From positions 1-46,292 of the forward strand of contig CALKAQ010000030.1 in NCBI GenBank assembly GCA_937983075.1: DNA of 46,292 bases, read 5' to 3'. Below the pieces are notes generated by a model, which did no database searches, was not told the DNA's origin, and saw only the letters and a list, made by a program, of their open reading frames with translations. A program made the position numbers and the translations under genes. The stretch comes from an uncultured bacterium. GTDB taxonomy: Bacteria > Bacillota > Limnochordia > DTU080 > JAAYLA01. Below are positions 24,273 to 32,711 of this stretch, piece after piece. The first letter of the stretch is position 1. Each line of letters starts with the position of its first letter.

Positions 24273-25765
24273 TCGTCGACCGACGCCTGTTGAAATGCCG
24301 GGGTGTCGCTCTGCACGCGCGGGCGCCGTCGGCTCAGCGACACGATCAGCGTCAGCGCCGCGATCGGCACCATCACTACAGTTACGGCATGCATCCCGGT
24401 CATAAAGCGTTCGCTCATCACCGTCAGAAGTTCAGGATCCATGTTGGCATGGATGTCGAGCCGACTCGTACCGGTTGTTAGCGCAAAAATCAAGGCCGTC
24501 AAGGCAACCCCCAGACTTTGACCCGTAAAACGAAAGGTCCCCAACAGGCCTGAGGCGATGCCCCGGCGATGCGGCGGCACCGTCGACATCACGGCGTTGT
24601 TGTTCGGTGCCATAAACAGGCCGAGACCGACACCGATGACGATGATTCGCAGGACGACTGGCGTAATATTCATATCGGCGGTTATTTGCGTTGCGAACAA
24701 GGCGCCCACGGTGAGCACGCCGAGCCCCGTTGAGGCGACGTTGTCGGCCCCGAACCGATCCGACAGCCAACCTGCCAACGGCCCGATGCACATGATCGTC
24801 AAAGGCAGGGGCAGCATCACCATGCCCGCATCTTGCGCCGAAAGCCCGCGGATGACCTGCCAGTAAAACGGCAGCATAAAGGTCAACGCCGACATGCAAA
24901 CGGTGGCCAGCAAGCCGGTGAGCTGTCCTGCGGTGAAGGAGCGGTCACGGAACAGTGACAAATCGATGAGCGGATAAGGTACGCGCCGTTCCCAAAAATA
25001 AAAAGCGACAAAAGCCGCGGCACTGAATGCCGTCAGGGCGAGGATGCCAGGTGAAAGCCAACCCCATGCGGGACCTTCAGTGAAGACCAAAAGCGCGCCG
25101 GCGAGCGCGGTGACGAACAGCGCACCGCCTGTCCAGTCGACGGGTTCGAGTGTGCGGCCGCTGCGCAGGTCAGGCAGGTATTTGGCCGCCAGCACCATAG
25201 TGAGCACACCGACCGGGAGATTGATGTAGAAGACGGCTTCCCAGCTGAAATGCGTGACGAGAAAACCGCCCAGCGTAGGGCCGGTGGCGGCGCCGCTGCT
25301 GATGATAATGCCTTGGATGCCCATGGCGAGGCCGCGTTTTCCCGGGGGAAAAGTGTCCGTGACAATCGCCAGCGTGTTGGTGCTGATCAATGCGCCGCCG
25401 ACGGCTTGTACCACGCGGGAAAATACGAGCATGCCGACGCTTCCGGAAAGGCCGGCCATGAGGCTGCCGAGCGACAAAATGAACACTCCAGCCATAAACA
25501 AACGCTTGCGCCCGAAAATGTCGCTGATGCGTCCGAATAGCGGCACCAAGGCGGTCAGCGTAAGCGTGTACGCGATGACCGTCCACTGAATGGTGTCGAT
25601 GGACGCGTTCATTTCATCGGCGATGCTGGGAAGTGCAATATTTAAGATGGATATGTCCGCAACCGACATAAACAATCCGAGGGAGACGGCAAACAAAATC
25701 ATCCACGGATTGCGCGCCAGGCCCCCTTGATGAGTAGCCTCAACGTGTCCGCTGCGTTCTGCCAT
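24257..25765 (-). CDS. MFS multidrug efflux transporter, DHA2 (EmrB/QacA) family
   Basis: A 502-residue membrane protein with about 14 helices. Motif A appears as GRISDIFGRKRLF, the antiporter motif C region as GIQGIIISSGAATGPTLGGF, and the DHA2-typical SWEAVFYINLPVG follows. Such transporters expel drugs, dyes or bile-type compounds by proton antiport. ATG 25765 follows AGGG by eight bases; TTG 25771 is an alternative. The gene is 30 bases downstream of a MarR-type regulator on the same strand, so it is the likely target of that repressor. It ends in a soluble acidic tail overlapping the metX 3' end. Confidence 0.9.
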   Translation of the reverse strand: MAERSGHVEATHQGGLARNPWMILFAVSLGLFMSVADISILNIALPSIADEMNASIDTIQWTVIAYTLTLTALVPLFGRISDIFGRKRLFMAGVFILSLGSLMAGLSGSVGMLVFSRVVQAVGGALISTNTLAIVTDTFPPGKRGLAMGIQGIIISSGAATGPTLGGFLVTHFSWEAVFYINLPVGVLTMVLAAKYLPDLRSGRTLEPVDWTGGALFVTALAGALLVFTEGPAWGWLSPGILALTAFSAAAFVAFYFWERRVPYPLIDLSLFRDRSFTAGQLTGLLATVCMSALTFMLPFYWQVIRGLSAQDAGMVMLPLPLTIMCIGPLAGWLSDRFGADNVASTGLGVLTVGALFATQITADMNITPVVLRIIVIGVGLGLFMAPNNNAVMSTVPPHRRGIASGLLGTFRFTGQSLGVALTALIFALTTGTSRLDIHANMDPELLTVMSERFMTGMHAVTVVMVPIAALTLIVSLSRRRPRVQSDTPAFQQASVDDYEVE

Positions 25766-25795
25766 CCACAAATCCCTGCTTTCATGTGTTGTTGT

Positions 25796-26245
25796 TCAGG
25801 TGTTGTTCTGGTGAAAGCTGTCGCCGAATGCATCGCGTAAATGCTGCAAACCGGCGATGATGGTGTCGAGTTGTGAAGGTGGAAGTGCCTGCAGGCGTTC
25901 TTGGAGGAATTCCAAGTGCATGCGTTCCAATCGGGAGCGAAAGCTGCGCCCGGCCTCGCTCAACCGCAGCCTTTTGCGGCGTTGGTCGTCCGGATCCGGA
26001 AATTTATGTATCCAGCCGTCCACTTCCATTTGGTCGAGCAATACGGATACGTATCCTTTGGACAAGCCGCACCTGCGGCCGAGTTCCGTCACCGTAATGC
26101 CCGGGGAGTCGCCGAGGTGGCGCAGGATCACCACGGTCGTCAGGGGGACGCCTTGCCGCTCGAGAAATTCGGCCGCGTGGTGTTTCAGGATGCGCTGAAC
26201 GTCTTGCAACAGTTTAAGCATAACCTCAATGCTTTGGTTTGCCAC
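25796..26245 (-). CDS. MarR family transcriptional repressor
   Basis: The 149-residue winged-helix protein has the MarR pattern: ITVTELGRRCGLSKGYVSVL as recognition region and FPDPDDQRRKRLRLSEAGR as the wing, which contains the conserved D-x-R-type motif. Helices at both ends form the dimer interface. It should bind the 30-bp palindrome on its own promoter and repress itself and the efflux gene until a ligand is bound. GTG 26245 is chosen (GGGGGA six bases upstream); the frame continues upstream through the operator and promoter, which excludes earlier starts. Confidence 0.88.
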   Translation of the reverse strand: MANQSIEVMLKLLQDVQRILKHHAAEFLERQGVPLTTVVILRHLGDSPGITVTELGRRCGLSKGYVSVLLDQMEVDGWIHKFPDPDDQRRKRLRLSEAGRSFRSRLERMHLEFLQERLQALPPSQLDTIIAGLQHLRDAFGDSFHQNNT

Positions 26246-26270
26246 ACGGTTTCCCCCGGCCCGCGGAAAT

Positions 26271-26300
26271 GGTTTGGTACTAAACGTTTGATGCCAAACC
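26271..26300. promoter_or_regulatory. 30-bp palindromic operator of the marR-MFS operon
   Basis: GGTTTGG at 26271 and CCAAACC at 26294 are perfect inverted arms, and the centre AAACGTTT is itself palindromic; overall 12 of 15 positions match between halves. It covers the predicted start point (about 26295) and lies 26 bases before the marR start codon, the usual place for MarR autorepression. A half-site (CCAAAG next to GGCAAA) recurs at about 26232-26243. Confidence 0.7.
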
Positions 26301-26301
26301 A

Positions 26302-26330
26302 AGTGTAGCATACCGGAGTAGGTGGTTCAA
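26302..26330 (-). promoter_or_regulatory. marR-MFS promoter
   Basis: Minus strand TTGAAC (26325-26330), 17 bases, TACACT (26302-26307). The -10 directly abuts the palindromic operator. Confidence 0.65.
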
Positions 26331-26340
26331 GCGACGGCCG

Positions 26341-26379
26341 AAACAGCAAACGGGCAGAGCCCTTTAGGACTCTGCCCGT
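26341..26379 (-). terminator. Transketolase terminator
   Basis: ACGGGCAGAG (26350-26359) pairs with CTCTGCCCGT (26370-26379). On the minus strand TTTGCTGTTT follows. It starts 32 bases after the transketolase stop and also shields the marR promoter from read-through. Confidence 0.75.
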
Positions 26380-26411
26380 CTTGGTGCTGTATCGTTCAAG
26401 CGAACGCCGGC

Positions 26412-28385
26412 TTACGATTTGACTCTTTCCGCCGCCAAATGGGCCAGCCTCTCGGCGGTGAAGCCGAGGTAGGCGGCAACTTCGTTGCCGGGACCGCTTT
26501 CTCCGAAGCGGTTCAGGCACAAGAAGCCGTCGCCCGGTTGAGCCAGGGCATGCCAGCCCGTTTCGACACCCGCTTCAACGAATACCCGCGGGATGCCCGG
26601 CGGCAGCACTTCGTTTTGGTACGCTGCGTCTTGTTCTTGGAAGAGCTCCCGCGACGGCATGGAGACGACGCGCACCCGAATGCCCTGGGATTCCAGGATG
26701 TCGGCCGCCTCGTAGCACAACGAGACTTCGCTGCCCGTGCCTACAAGGACGATTTGGGGCGCACCACCGGCGGTTTCACGAACGACGTAGCCGCCTTGGG
26801 CCGTACCCGCCGCTCCATTGATGCGCTCGAGCACCGGAACGCCTTGACGCGTGAGGATAATGCACGTCGGACCATCCGTCCGCTTGATGGCTTCTGCCCA
26901 AGCGTAGCGGACTTCCTCGCCGTCCGCCGGACGGAATACCCGGGTGTTTGGAATGATCCGCAGCGACTCAAGCTGTTCGACGGGTTGGTGGGTCGGTCCG
27001 TCTTCGCCCAAGTAGATGGAGTCGTGCGTGAAGATGAAAATCGGCGCGATTTGCATCAGAGCCGCGAGCCGGATGGGCGGACGCATGTAATCGGCAAAAG
27101 CCAGGAAGGTGGCGCCAAAAGCGCGCAGCCCGCCGTGCAGGGCGATGCCGTTGAGAATGGCTCCCATGCCGTGCTCACGCACACCGAAGTGGAAGTTGCG
27201 GCCGGCAAAATCGTCGCGCTGAACGGCGCCGCCGCCTTCAATGGTCGTGTTGGTGGACGGTGCCAGGTCGGCCGAACCGCCGACGAGATACGGAAGTTCT
27301 TTGGCGAGAGCCTGGATCACCTTGCCGCTGTCTTGCCGTGTGGCCGATTTGGTGCCGACTTCAAACTTCGGCAGCCGTTCGGCCAAATCGTCCGGTACCG
27401 GCGCTGCCGCTGCATCCCATTGCTCACGCAGTTCCGGATAGGCTTTGGACCAAGCTTCAAAGCGTTCTTCCCATTCGCGCCGGGCCTGTGCCCACTCTTT
27501 CCGCTTTTCGGCGAAGAAATCGTAAACTTCTTGGGGCACATAGAATTCCTGATCGAGCGGCAAGTTGAGAGCCTGCTTGAGCGCCTTGACCGCTTCAGGA
27601 CCGAGAGGTGCGCCGTGTGAAGCTGCGGAGCCGGCTTTAGGACTATGCTGTCCGATGACCGTTTTGGCCAAAATGAGGCTCGGACGGTCGGTTACGGCTT
27701 TGGCGGCTTCGATGCTTTGAAGGATGGCGTTCATATCATGGCCGTCGATTTTTTGAATGTGCCAGCCGTAGGCGGCAAAGCGGTCAGCCACGGATTCGGT
27801 GAAAGCCAGGTTCGTTGAACCTTCAATGGAAATTTGGTTGTCGTCGTAAATGACGATGAGCTTGCCGAGCCCGAGATGGCCGGCCAGCGAAGCCGCTTCA
27901 CTGGCGACGCCTTCCATCATGTCGCCGTCGCCGGCAAGGCAGAACGTATAATGGTTAACAATTTCGTAGCCCGGCCGGTTGAAGCGTGCTGCGAGCATTC
28001 GTTCCGCGATGGCCATGCCGACGGCGTTCCCGAAACCTTGACCGAGGGGACCGGTTGTCGTTTCGATGCCAGGGAGCATCCCGTATTCGGGGTGGCCGGC
28101 GGTCTTCGACCCGAGCTGGCGAAATCGCTTAATTTCATCCATCGGCAGGTCATAGCCGGCAAGATGCAGAAACGCGTACAGAAACATCGAGCCGTGACCG
28201 GCTGAGAGGACGAAACGGTCCCGGTCCGGCCAGTCGGGATGTGTGGGGTCGTGCCGCAGCACTTGGCTGTACAAGACGGCGCCAATTTCTGCACAACCCA
28301 AGGGCATCCCCGGGTGGCCCGAATTTGCTTTTTCTACAGCATCAGCAGCGAGCCCACGTGCCGTGCGGGCAATGGTTTCCAACAT
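26412..28385 (-). CDS. tkt: Transketolase
   Basis: The 657-residue enzyme shows the full set of transketolase motifs: NSGHPGMPLGCAEIG, the thiamine-diphosphate fold GDGDMMEGVASEAASLAGHL ending in the metal-binding DDNQISIEG, GSADLAPSTNT and the pyrimidine-domain FGVREHGMGAI with the activating Glu, then THDSIYLGEDGPTHQPVE. It moves two-carbon units between sugar phosphates in the pentose phosphate pathway. ATG 28385 has AAGGAGG nine bases upstream; the open frame extends much further but into non-conserved sequence. It stands alone between the marR promoter and a divergent exported protein. Confidence 0.97.
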   Translation of the reverse strand: MLETIARTARGLAADAVEKANSGHPGMPLGCAEIGAVLYSQVLRHDPTHPDWPDRDRFVLSAGHGSMFLYAFLHLAGYDLPMDEIKRFRQLGSKTAGHPEYGMLPGIETTTGPLGQGFGNAVGMAIAERMLAARFNRPGYEIVNHYTFCLAGDGDMMEGVASEAASLAGHLGLGKLIVIYDDNQISIEGSTNLAFTESVADRFAAYGWHIQKIDGHDMNAILQSIEAAKAVTDRPSLILAKTVIGQHSPKAGSAASHGAPLGPEAVKALKQALNLPLDQEFYVPQEVYDFFAEKRKEWAQARREWEERFEAWSKAYPELREQWDAAAAPVPDDLAERLPKFEVGTKSATRQDSGKVIQALAKELPYLVGGSADLAPSTNTTIEGGGAVQRDDFAGRNFHFGVREHGMGAILNGIALHGGLRAFGATFLAFADYMRPPIRLAALMQIAPIFIFTHDSIYLGEDGPTHQPVEQLESLRIIPNTRVFRPADGEEVRYAWAEAIKRTDGPTCIILTRQGVPVLERINGAAGTAQGGYVVRETAGGAPQIVLVGTGSEVSLCYEAADILESQGIRVRVVSMPSRELFQEQDAAYQNEVLPPGIPRVFVEAGVETGWHALAQPGDGFLCLNRFGESGPGNEVAAYLGFTAERLAHLAAERVKS

Positions 28386-28632
28386 GCGAGGTGCCTCCTT
28401 GTGGATGATGGGTCGAATCCCATGACATACCGCAATCGTCTTAGACATTTCCTGCAATAATCCTTCCCTGAGTTCCGTCGAAAGCCAGTTATGGCCAAAT
28501 CGACCGGGCGTCTGTGCAGTTGGCAAAAGGCGGCTTGGTTTCAAGGGAGGGATTCGATTCGCCGTTGTGAAACTTTGTTGGAGGCGTATCGACGTATCGA
28601 ACGGGAATGTGCTTCGGCAGGGAGTGAAGCGA

Positions 28633-31422
28633 ATGCTTGTACCGGAGCGTCGTGGGCAAAAGCGGCTTCGGTGGCTCTTGGCGACCATCGTCTTGATGAC
28701 CGCGCTCATCGGTTTCGCTTTGCCGGGAAGGGCTGAATGGAAAACCCTGGAAACGGACCACTTTTACATTCACTTTCCTGCCGGAGACGAAGCCCAGGCC
28801 TGGCACATTGCCGAGTTGGCCGAACGCATCCATGTTGAACTGACCGAGCGGCTGCAGCACCAGCCGTCTCAGAAGACGCATGTCGTCTTGCGTGACCGCG
28901 CTGATGCGGCCAATGCCTTTGCCAGTCCGTCGCTCTATAACCATATTGAGCTTCAGACCGTTTTCCCGTCCAGCAGCGCCAGCTACCTCACAGGATTCGG
29001 CTTTACGTTCCACGACTGGTATGAATTGCTTTTCCGGCACGAATACACGCACGTACTTCACATGGATATGCGCCCTGCGGTCAGCCGCGTGCTGATGACC
29101 ATATTTGGGCGGGTCCCCTATTTGACCTATCCCATGGCGTTGTCCCCGCCGCTCGTCATCGAAGGGCTGGCCGTCTTGATGGAGAGCGAACTGCCCGGCG
29201 GGCGAGGGGGCGGCTCTTATTACGACATGTTCCTGCGGACGGCGGTCCTCGCTGACGCGTTGCCGGAACTCGATCAAGTCATCGGTCACTACCAACGTTC
29301 GGACTGGCAGCCGGGCGGCGACCCTTATTTATACGGATACGCTTTTTTGGATTGGCTGGAAAAGACGTACGGCGAAGCGGCCATCCATCAAATCAACGAC
29401 ATGCTGCTGGTGAGCCCTGAGCGCTTTGGGGCTGCGGTAGAGGAAATTGCCGAAATGCCCCTCGACCAAGTGTGGTGGCGCTGGCAGCAAGACACCAAGC
29501 GACGCTATATGAAGCAGGTGGAATCGCTGGCCGCGCAGCCGTTCAGCGAGACGACGCCCATCGAGACCGCGGGCGAGTATGCTTTGCTGCCGGCGGTCGA
29601 TCCTGCCATGCAGCGAGTGGCTTTTGTCGTCGGGGGAAATGTCAACCCGGCTTTGCGGATATATGATCGGGCCCTCGAGAGCGAAGTTCACGTCGCCGCC
29701 CTGCAAGGAATTCTGACCGGCAGTTTGGCCTGGCATCCAGAAGGCAGCCGGGTGGTCGTCAGCCGCTTGACGCCCAAAGCGGCGTCCAGCCACACGCAGC
29801 TGGCCGAAGTCGACGTCAAACGCGGCGACATGCGCAATTTGCCCGGAACGGAGCGCGGCTTTGCCCCGTCCTACAGCCCCGAGGGCGATCGGCTGGTGTA
29901 CATTGCCCGGGACGGCGGGGAGACCGAGCTGCGTTTGTACGTTTTGGCGACGGGTGAGCAAGCGGTGCTGTTCCGGCAACCCGGCGTCCAGCTGCTCGAT
30001 GCGGCGTGGTCGCCCGACGGCCGCTCCATTGCGCTGGCGGTCTGGCAAGAACATAACGGATCGGGGATCGCCCTGTTCGATTTGGCCCGTTCTGAATTGG
30101 TGCCGCTTTTCGGCGGGGACGGTACGTATTTGGCACCGGCCTGGAGCCCGGACGGACGTTACTTGCTTTTCGCCTCGGATCGAACCGGAGTGTTCAACCT
30201 TTACCGCTACGATATGGAGCGCGACGAGATCCACCGGATGTCTCACACCGCAACGGGACTTTTTCATCCGCAGTGGCTTTCCAAAACACTTTGGCTGGCG
30301 GTCGAATATACGGCTGAAGGATACCGGCTCGTTGAGGTTGAGGCAGCGGTGGTCGATCGGCTGGCCCGCGTTCCGTGGCACATCACGCCGTCCAGCGCAT
30401 CCGGTGGATCGTCGGCAGCCGTGCACGATGACACTGCCGACGCCTATAGGCTGAGGCCGTATTCGGCGTGGCCTACGCTGCTGCCCAAATATTGGTGGCC
30501 TGTCTTGCAAGAGGCGGCCGGAGAAACGCGTCTCGGCGCCGTGACGGCCGGCAGGGACATCCTTGCTCGCACTGCATACAGCGCAGAGGTAACGGTAGGC
30601 TTGAGTACGGGAAGCCTGGGCTACCGCTTGGAATTTGAGCGGGCTTTGGGCGAATCCGGCTTTGCGCTGTTTGGTTCGGCGCAAGATATCGACGTTCAAG
30701 TGGGGCCATCGGGATCATGGCAGGATCGCACGGTGCTCTCGTTCGGGATCAGCCGCCGCGGCGGCACGAGTGCGTCGTCACACTTGATCTGGCTCCAGGG
30801 CATCCGTGTTGTAGAGAGACCGCAAAACGCGTCCGGTGAGCCGCGGACAGGGCATGCCATCGGGGGCGGCTGGTCGTACGCCGGACAAGGAGGCAAGCTG
30901 GGCATTCGCTTGACACGCACCGCGGGGCTGTCGGTGCAAGTGCCCATAGAAGCCCCCGATCGGTGGCAAGCCGTGTATCAGCAAATTGATCAGATTGCCG
31001 GCCAAACGGATCGCCGGGGGCTTCAACTCGCGTTGAGCTTGGGGCTGAGTAGTGCTCCGCAAGCGCACGTTCTCGGGGGCGAAACCGGAATCTTTTCCTT
31101 GCGAGGCTACGATTATGGTACGGTTGCCGGCTCGTTGGCTGCTCGGGCCGCAATCGAAGGTCGCTTGCAAATTTGGCGCTGGGAACGAGGCTTCGGAGAC
31201 CGACCGATTTTCTTGCGTGATGTCTCGTTCCACCCGTTTGTCGAGGTCGGTTATGCACTGAATCGGGGTGACGAACAAGGATTGGTGGGCTTGTCGGTCG
31301 GTGCCGAAATTGGGCTGCGACTCAGTCTTGGCTACGGAATAAGCGAAACCGATTGGCGAATCGGTGTTGCCTATGGCGTCGGCGAGCCGGGACCTCGTTT
31401 ATACCTTCGCGTTGTTGCCTGA
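28633..31422 (+). CDS. Exported gluzincin protease-like protein with beta-propeller and Omp85-like barrel region
   Basis: A 929-residue protein. Residues 1-36 form a signal peptide (RRGQKRLRWLLATIVLMTAL, cut likely after GRA). Residues about 40-290 are a peptidase-MA-type gluzincin: zinc motif H136-E-Y-T-H140 and Glu ligand E177 in VIEGLAVLMES, so the active site is intact. Residues about 300-610 contain TolB/PD40-type propeller repeats (WSPDGRSIALAV, WSPDGRYLLFAS). The last 300 residues are beta-rich and amphipathic, with PKYWWPVLQ at the start and L823-R-G-Y826 in FSLRGYDYGTVAGS, the VRGF/Y-type motif of Omp85 barrels. Such three-part proteins are familiar from diderm bacteria. ATG 28633 follows GGAG by eight bases. 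Confidence 0.75.
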   Translation: MLVPERRGQKRLRWLLATIVLMTALIGFALPGRAEWKTLETDHFYIHFPAGDEAQAWHIAELAERIHVELTERLQHQPSQKTHVVLRDRADAANAFASPSLYNHIELQTVFPSSSASYLTGFGFTFHDWYELLFRHEYTHVLHMDMRPAVSRVLMTIFGRVPYLTYPMALSPPLVIEGLAVLMESELPGGRGGGSYYDMFLRTAVLADALPELDQVIGHYQRSDWQPGGDPYLYGYAFLDWLEKTYGEAAIHQINDMLLVSPERFGAAVEEIAEMPLDQVWWRWQQDTKRRYMKQVESLAAQPFSETTPIETAGEYALLPAVDPAMQRVAFVVGGNVNPALRIYDRALESEVHVAALQGILTGSLAWHPEGSRVVVSRLTPKAASSHTQLAEVDVKRGDMRNLPGTERGFAPSYSPEGDRLVYIARDGGETELRLYVLATGEQAVLFRQPGVQLLDAAWSPDGRSIALAVWQEHNGSGIALFDLARSELVPLFGGDGTYLAPAWSPDGRYLLFASDRTGVFNLYRYDMERDEIHRMSHTATGLFHPQWLSKTLWLAVEYTAEGYRLVEVEAAVVDRLARVPWHITPSSASGGSSAAVHDDTADAYRLRPYSAWPTLLPKYWWPVLQEAAGETRLGAVTAGRDILARTAYSAEVTVGLSTGSLGYRLEFERALGESGFALFGSAQDIDVQVGPSGSWQDRTVLSFGISRRGGTSASSHLIWLQGIRVVERPQNASGEPRTGHAIGGGWSYAGQGGKLGIRLTRTAGLSVQVPIEAPDRWQAVYQQIDQIAGQTDRRGLQLALSLGLSSAPQAHVLGGETGIFSLRGYDYGTVAGSLAARAAIEGRLQIWRWERGFGDRPIFLRDVSFHPFVEVGYALNRGDEQGLVGLSVGAEIGLRLSLGYGISETDWRIGVAYGVGEPGPRLYLRVVA

Positions 31423-31710
31423 TCGGAGCTCTTCGATAATCTGATCGTCGGTAAACGACATGACTTCGCCAAGCTTGCAGCGTTCGTTGCGGGGCACGCG
31501 GTATATCGGCAGGTTGTACTCTTTGCCATCGAGCATGATGGGCTCGTTGTAGGGAAAATCGACGTCGTCGTCGTGCGCTTCTTCCAGCCAGTCAACATAT
31601 TCGTCGGACTGGATGTACGCAATGAACGTTTCGTCGACTTGGTCGGCGGGAACGACAACGACCGTTTCACCTGTCGGATCAATATCGATGGTGATACCTT
31701 TTCTTACCAA
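31399..31710 (-). CDS. Hypothetical protein (103 aa)
   Basis: TTG 31710 lies eight bases after GAGGAGG and gives 103 residues. The N-terminal half is beta-rich (GITIDIDPTGETVVVVPADQ), followed by an acidic helix (WLEEAHDDDVDFPYN) and a second beta part containing LDGKEYNLPIYRVPRNERC. Acidic overall; no membrane segment. I do not recognise it. Its 3' end overlaps the convergent propeller-barrel gene by 24 bases. Confidence 0.6.
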   Translation of the reverse strand: MVRKGITIDIDPTGETVVVVPADQVDETFIAYIQSDEYVDWLEEAHDDDVDFPYNEPIMLDGKEYNLPIYRVPRNERCKLGEVMSFTDDQIIEELRSGNNAKV

Positions 31711-31951
31711 CAGACATCCCTCCTCGATCACTACCCCTCGGGTGTTCGAAGCGCTTCGAACCCACCCAAACGGCAACCACTCTCCCTGACACATCTATCA
31801 ATTGAACATACCCTACCCGATCTATTTTATCAGAAGGACCCGACGCCGTCATGTTTCATTTCGTGCACGCCGAATAGGAGGGAAAGTTGAGCCGGTAGCG
31901 AGGGTGATTTCGTATGATGGAGCAAGTCGAAAACGAAGGGGTGTGTCGTCG

Positions 31952-32242
31952 TTGTCGTTTCTGAAGCCTCTCGAGCGTGCACTTGCATTGGACGGGGCGG
32001 GAGTTTCGGGTTGGAATGGCGGAGCGACGTTTCACGACCGGCTGCGGCGGCTGCGCTGCAAGCGCGTGCGCGTCGTCACCATAGGCGGTTCACGCTGCGT
32101 TGGCCGCCTGGTCAATGTGCAACGTGATTACATTGTTCTGAAAACTAAGCGACGCCGCCTGCTTATCCGCATAGAAAGCATTTCGTGGGTGAGTCGATGC
32201 CGCAGGCGTCGCCGCAGGAAGCACTGTTCGTGCTGCTGGTAG
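31952..32242 (+). CDS. Small basic protein with Sm-like (DUF2642-like) domain and Arg/Cys-rich tail
   Basis: TTG 31952, ten bases after AAGGGG, gives 96 residues. Residues about 34-82 read like a compact Sm-type barrel: KRVRVVTIGGSRCVGRLVNV, RDYIVLKTKRRRLLI, then RIESISWVSR. This pattern resembles DUF2642-type domains of Bacillus spore-associated proteins. The C-terminus is extreme: seven arginines in a run of nine residues, then KHCSCCW. Calculated charge would be strongly positive. A role in the spore coat or in nucleic-acid binding is possible; neither is shown. Confidence 0.5.
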   Translation: MSFLKPLERALALDGAGVSGWNGGATFHDRLRRLRCKRVRVVTIGGSRCVGRLVNVQRDYIVLKTKRRRLLIRIESISWVSRCRRRRRRKHCSCCW

Positions 32243-32260
32243 GCTGCGCGGGCCGCTCGG

Positions 32261-32497
32261 CTACCAGCGTTTCCGCGTCAGCGCGACCGAACGGTAAATG
32301 TCGAGTCGTACTTTGATCGGGCCCTCTTTCGGAACGTTTTCATCAGCCAATTCGACAGGCAGAGGCACTGTGTTTTCCTGGCACTTGGGGCATTCAATGG
32401 CTTTTCTTTCATCCGAATACCAGGTGCGATCCAGCCAATAGCCCTCGTCATCCGAGATGAGTGTGACTTCGTTGCCGCATGCACAACGGATGATCAT
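32261..32497 (-). CDS. Small zinc-ribbon-like protein (78 aa)
   Basis: ATG 32497 is preceded by a strong AAGGAGGCAGGAAACG site. The 78-residue product begins MIIRCACGNEV, continues with an aromatic middle (DDEGYWLDRTWYSDE), and has CPKCQENTVPLPV, so two Cys pairs (CxC and CxxC) 30 residues apart could hold one zinc. The C-terminus is basic (YRSVALTRKRW). No family recognised. It converges with the Sm-like gene and is divergent from the ferredoxin gene. Confidence 0.65.
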   Translation of the reverse strand: MIIRCACGNEVTLISDDEGYWLDRTWYSDERKAIECPKCQENTVPLPVELADENVPKEGPIKVRLDIYRSVALTRKRW

Positions 32498-32598
32498 CGT
32501 TTCCTGCCTCCTTGTCGGCTTTATTCTACTACGTGGTGTGGAAGGCTGCAATACAACCCCTGCGCAGGCCATTTTCAAAAAGCGGCAGGAAGATTCCC

Positions 32599-32628
32599 TG
32601 GTCATGTCAAAGTGGGCTGATATATAAT
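32599..32628 (+). promoter_or_regulatory. Promoter of the ferredoxin gene
   Basis: TATAAT (32623-32628) is a perfect -10; TGGTCA (32599-32604) at 18 bases spacing is an acceptable -35. The start point lies about 75 bases before the ferredoxin start codon. Confidence 0.5.
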
Positions 32629-32711
32629 GAGAGTGTATACGCCTTGAAACGTTCCATCGTTGATACTGCAGTTTTGCAGCATGCGTGCGGATCTGGAATG
32701 AGGGAGATACC

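Noticed and set aside
26322..27620. Plus-strand open frame of 432 codons opposite transketolase
   Set aside because: Shadow of the transketolase reading frame; it also runs through the transketolase terminator and has no recognisable motif.
29329..30699. Long minus-strand open frame (456 codons) opposite the propeller-barrel gene
   Set aside because: It is antisense to a gene with clear domains and signal peptide, lacks a start with ribosome binding site, and its product is Arg/Gln/His-rich as expected of GC-rich shadow frames.
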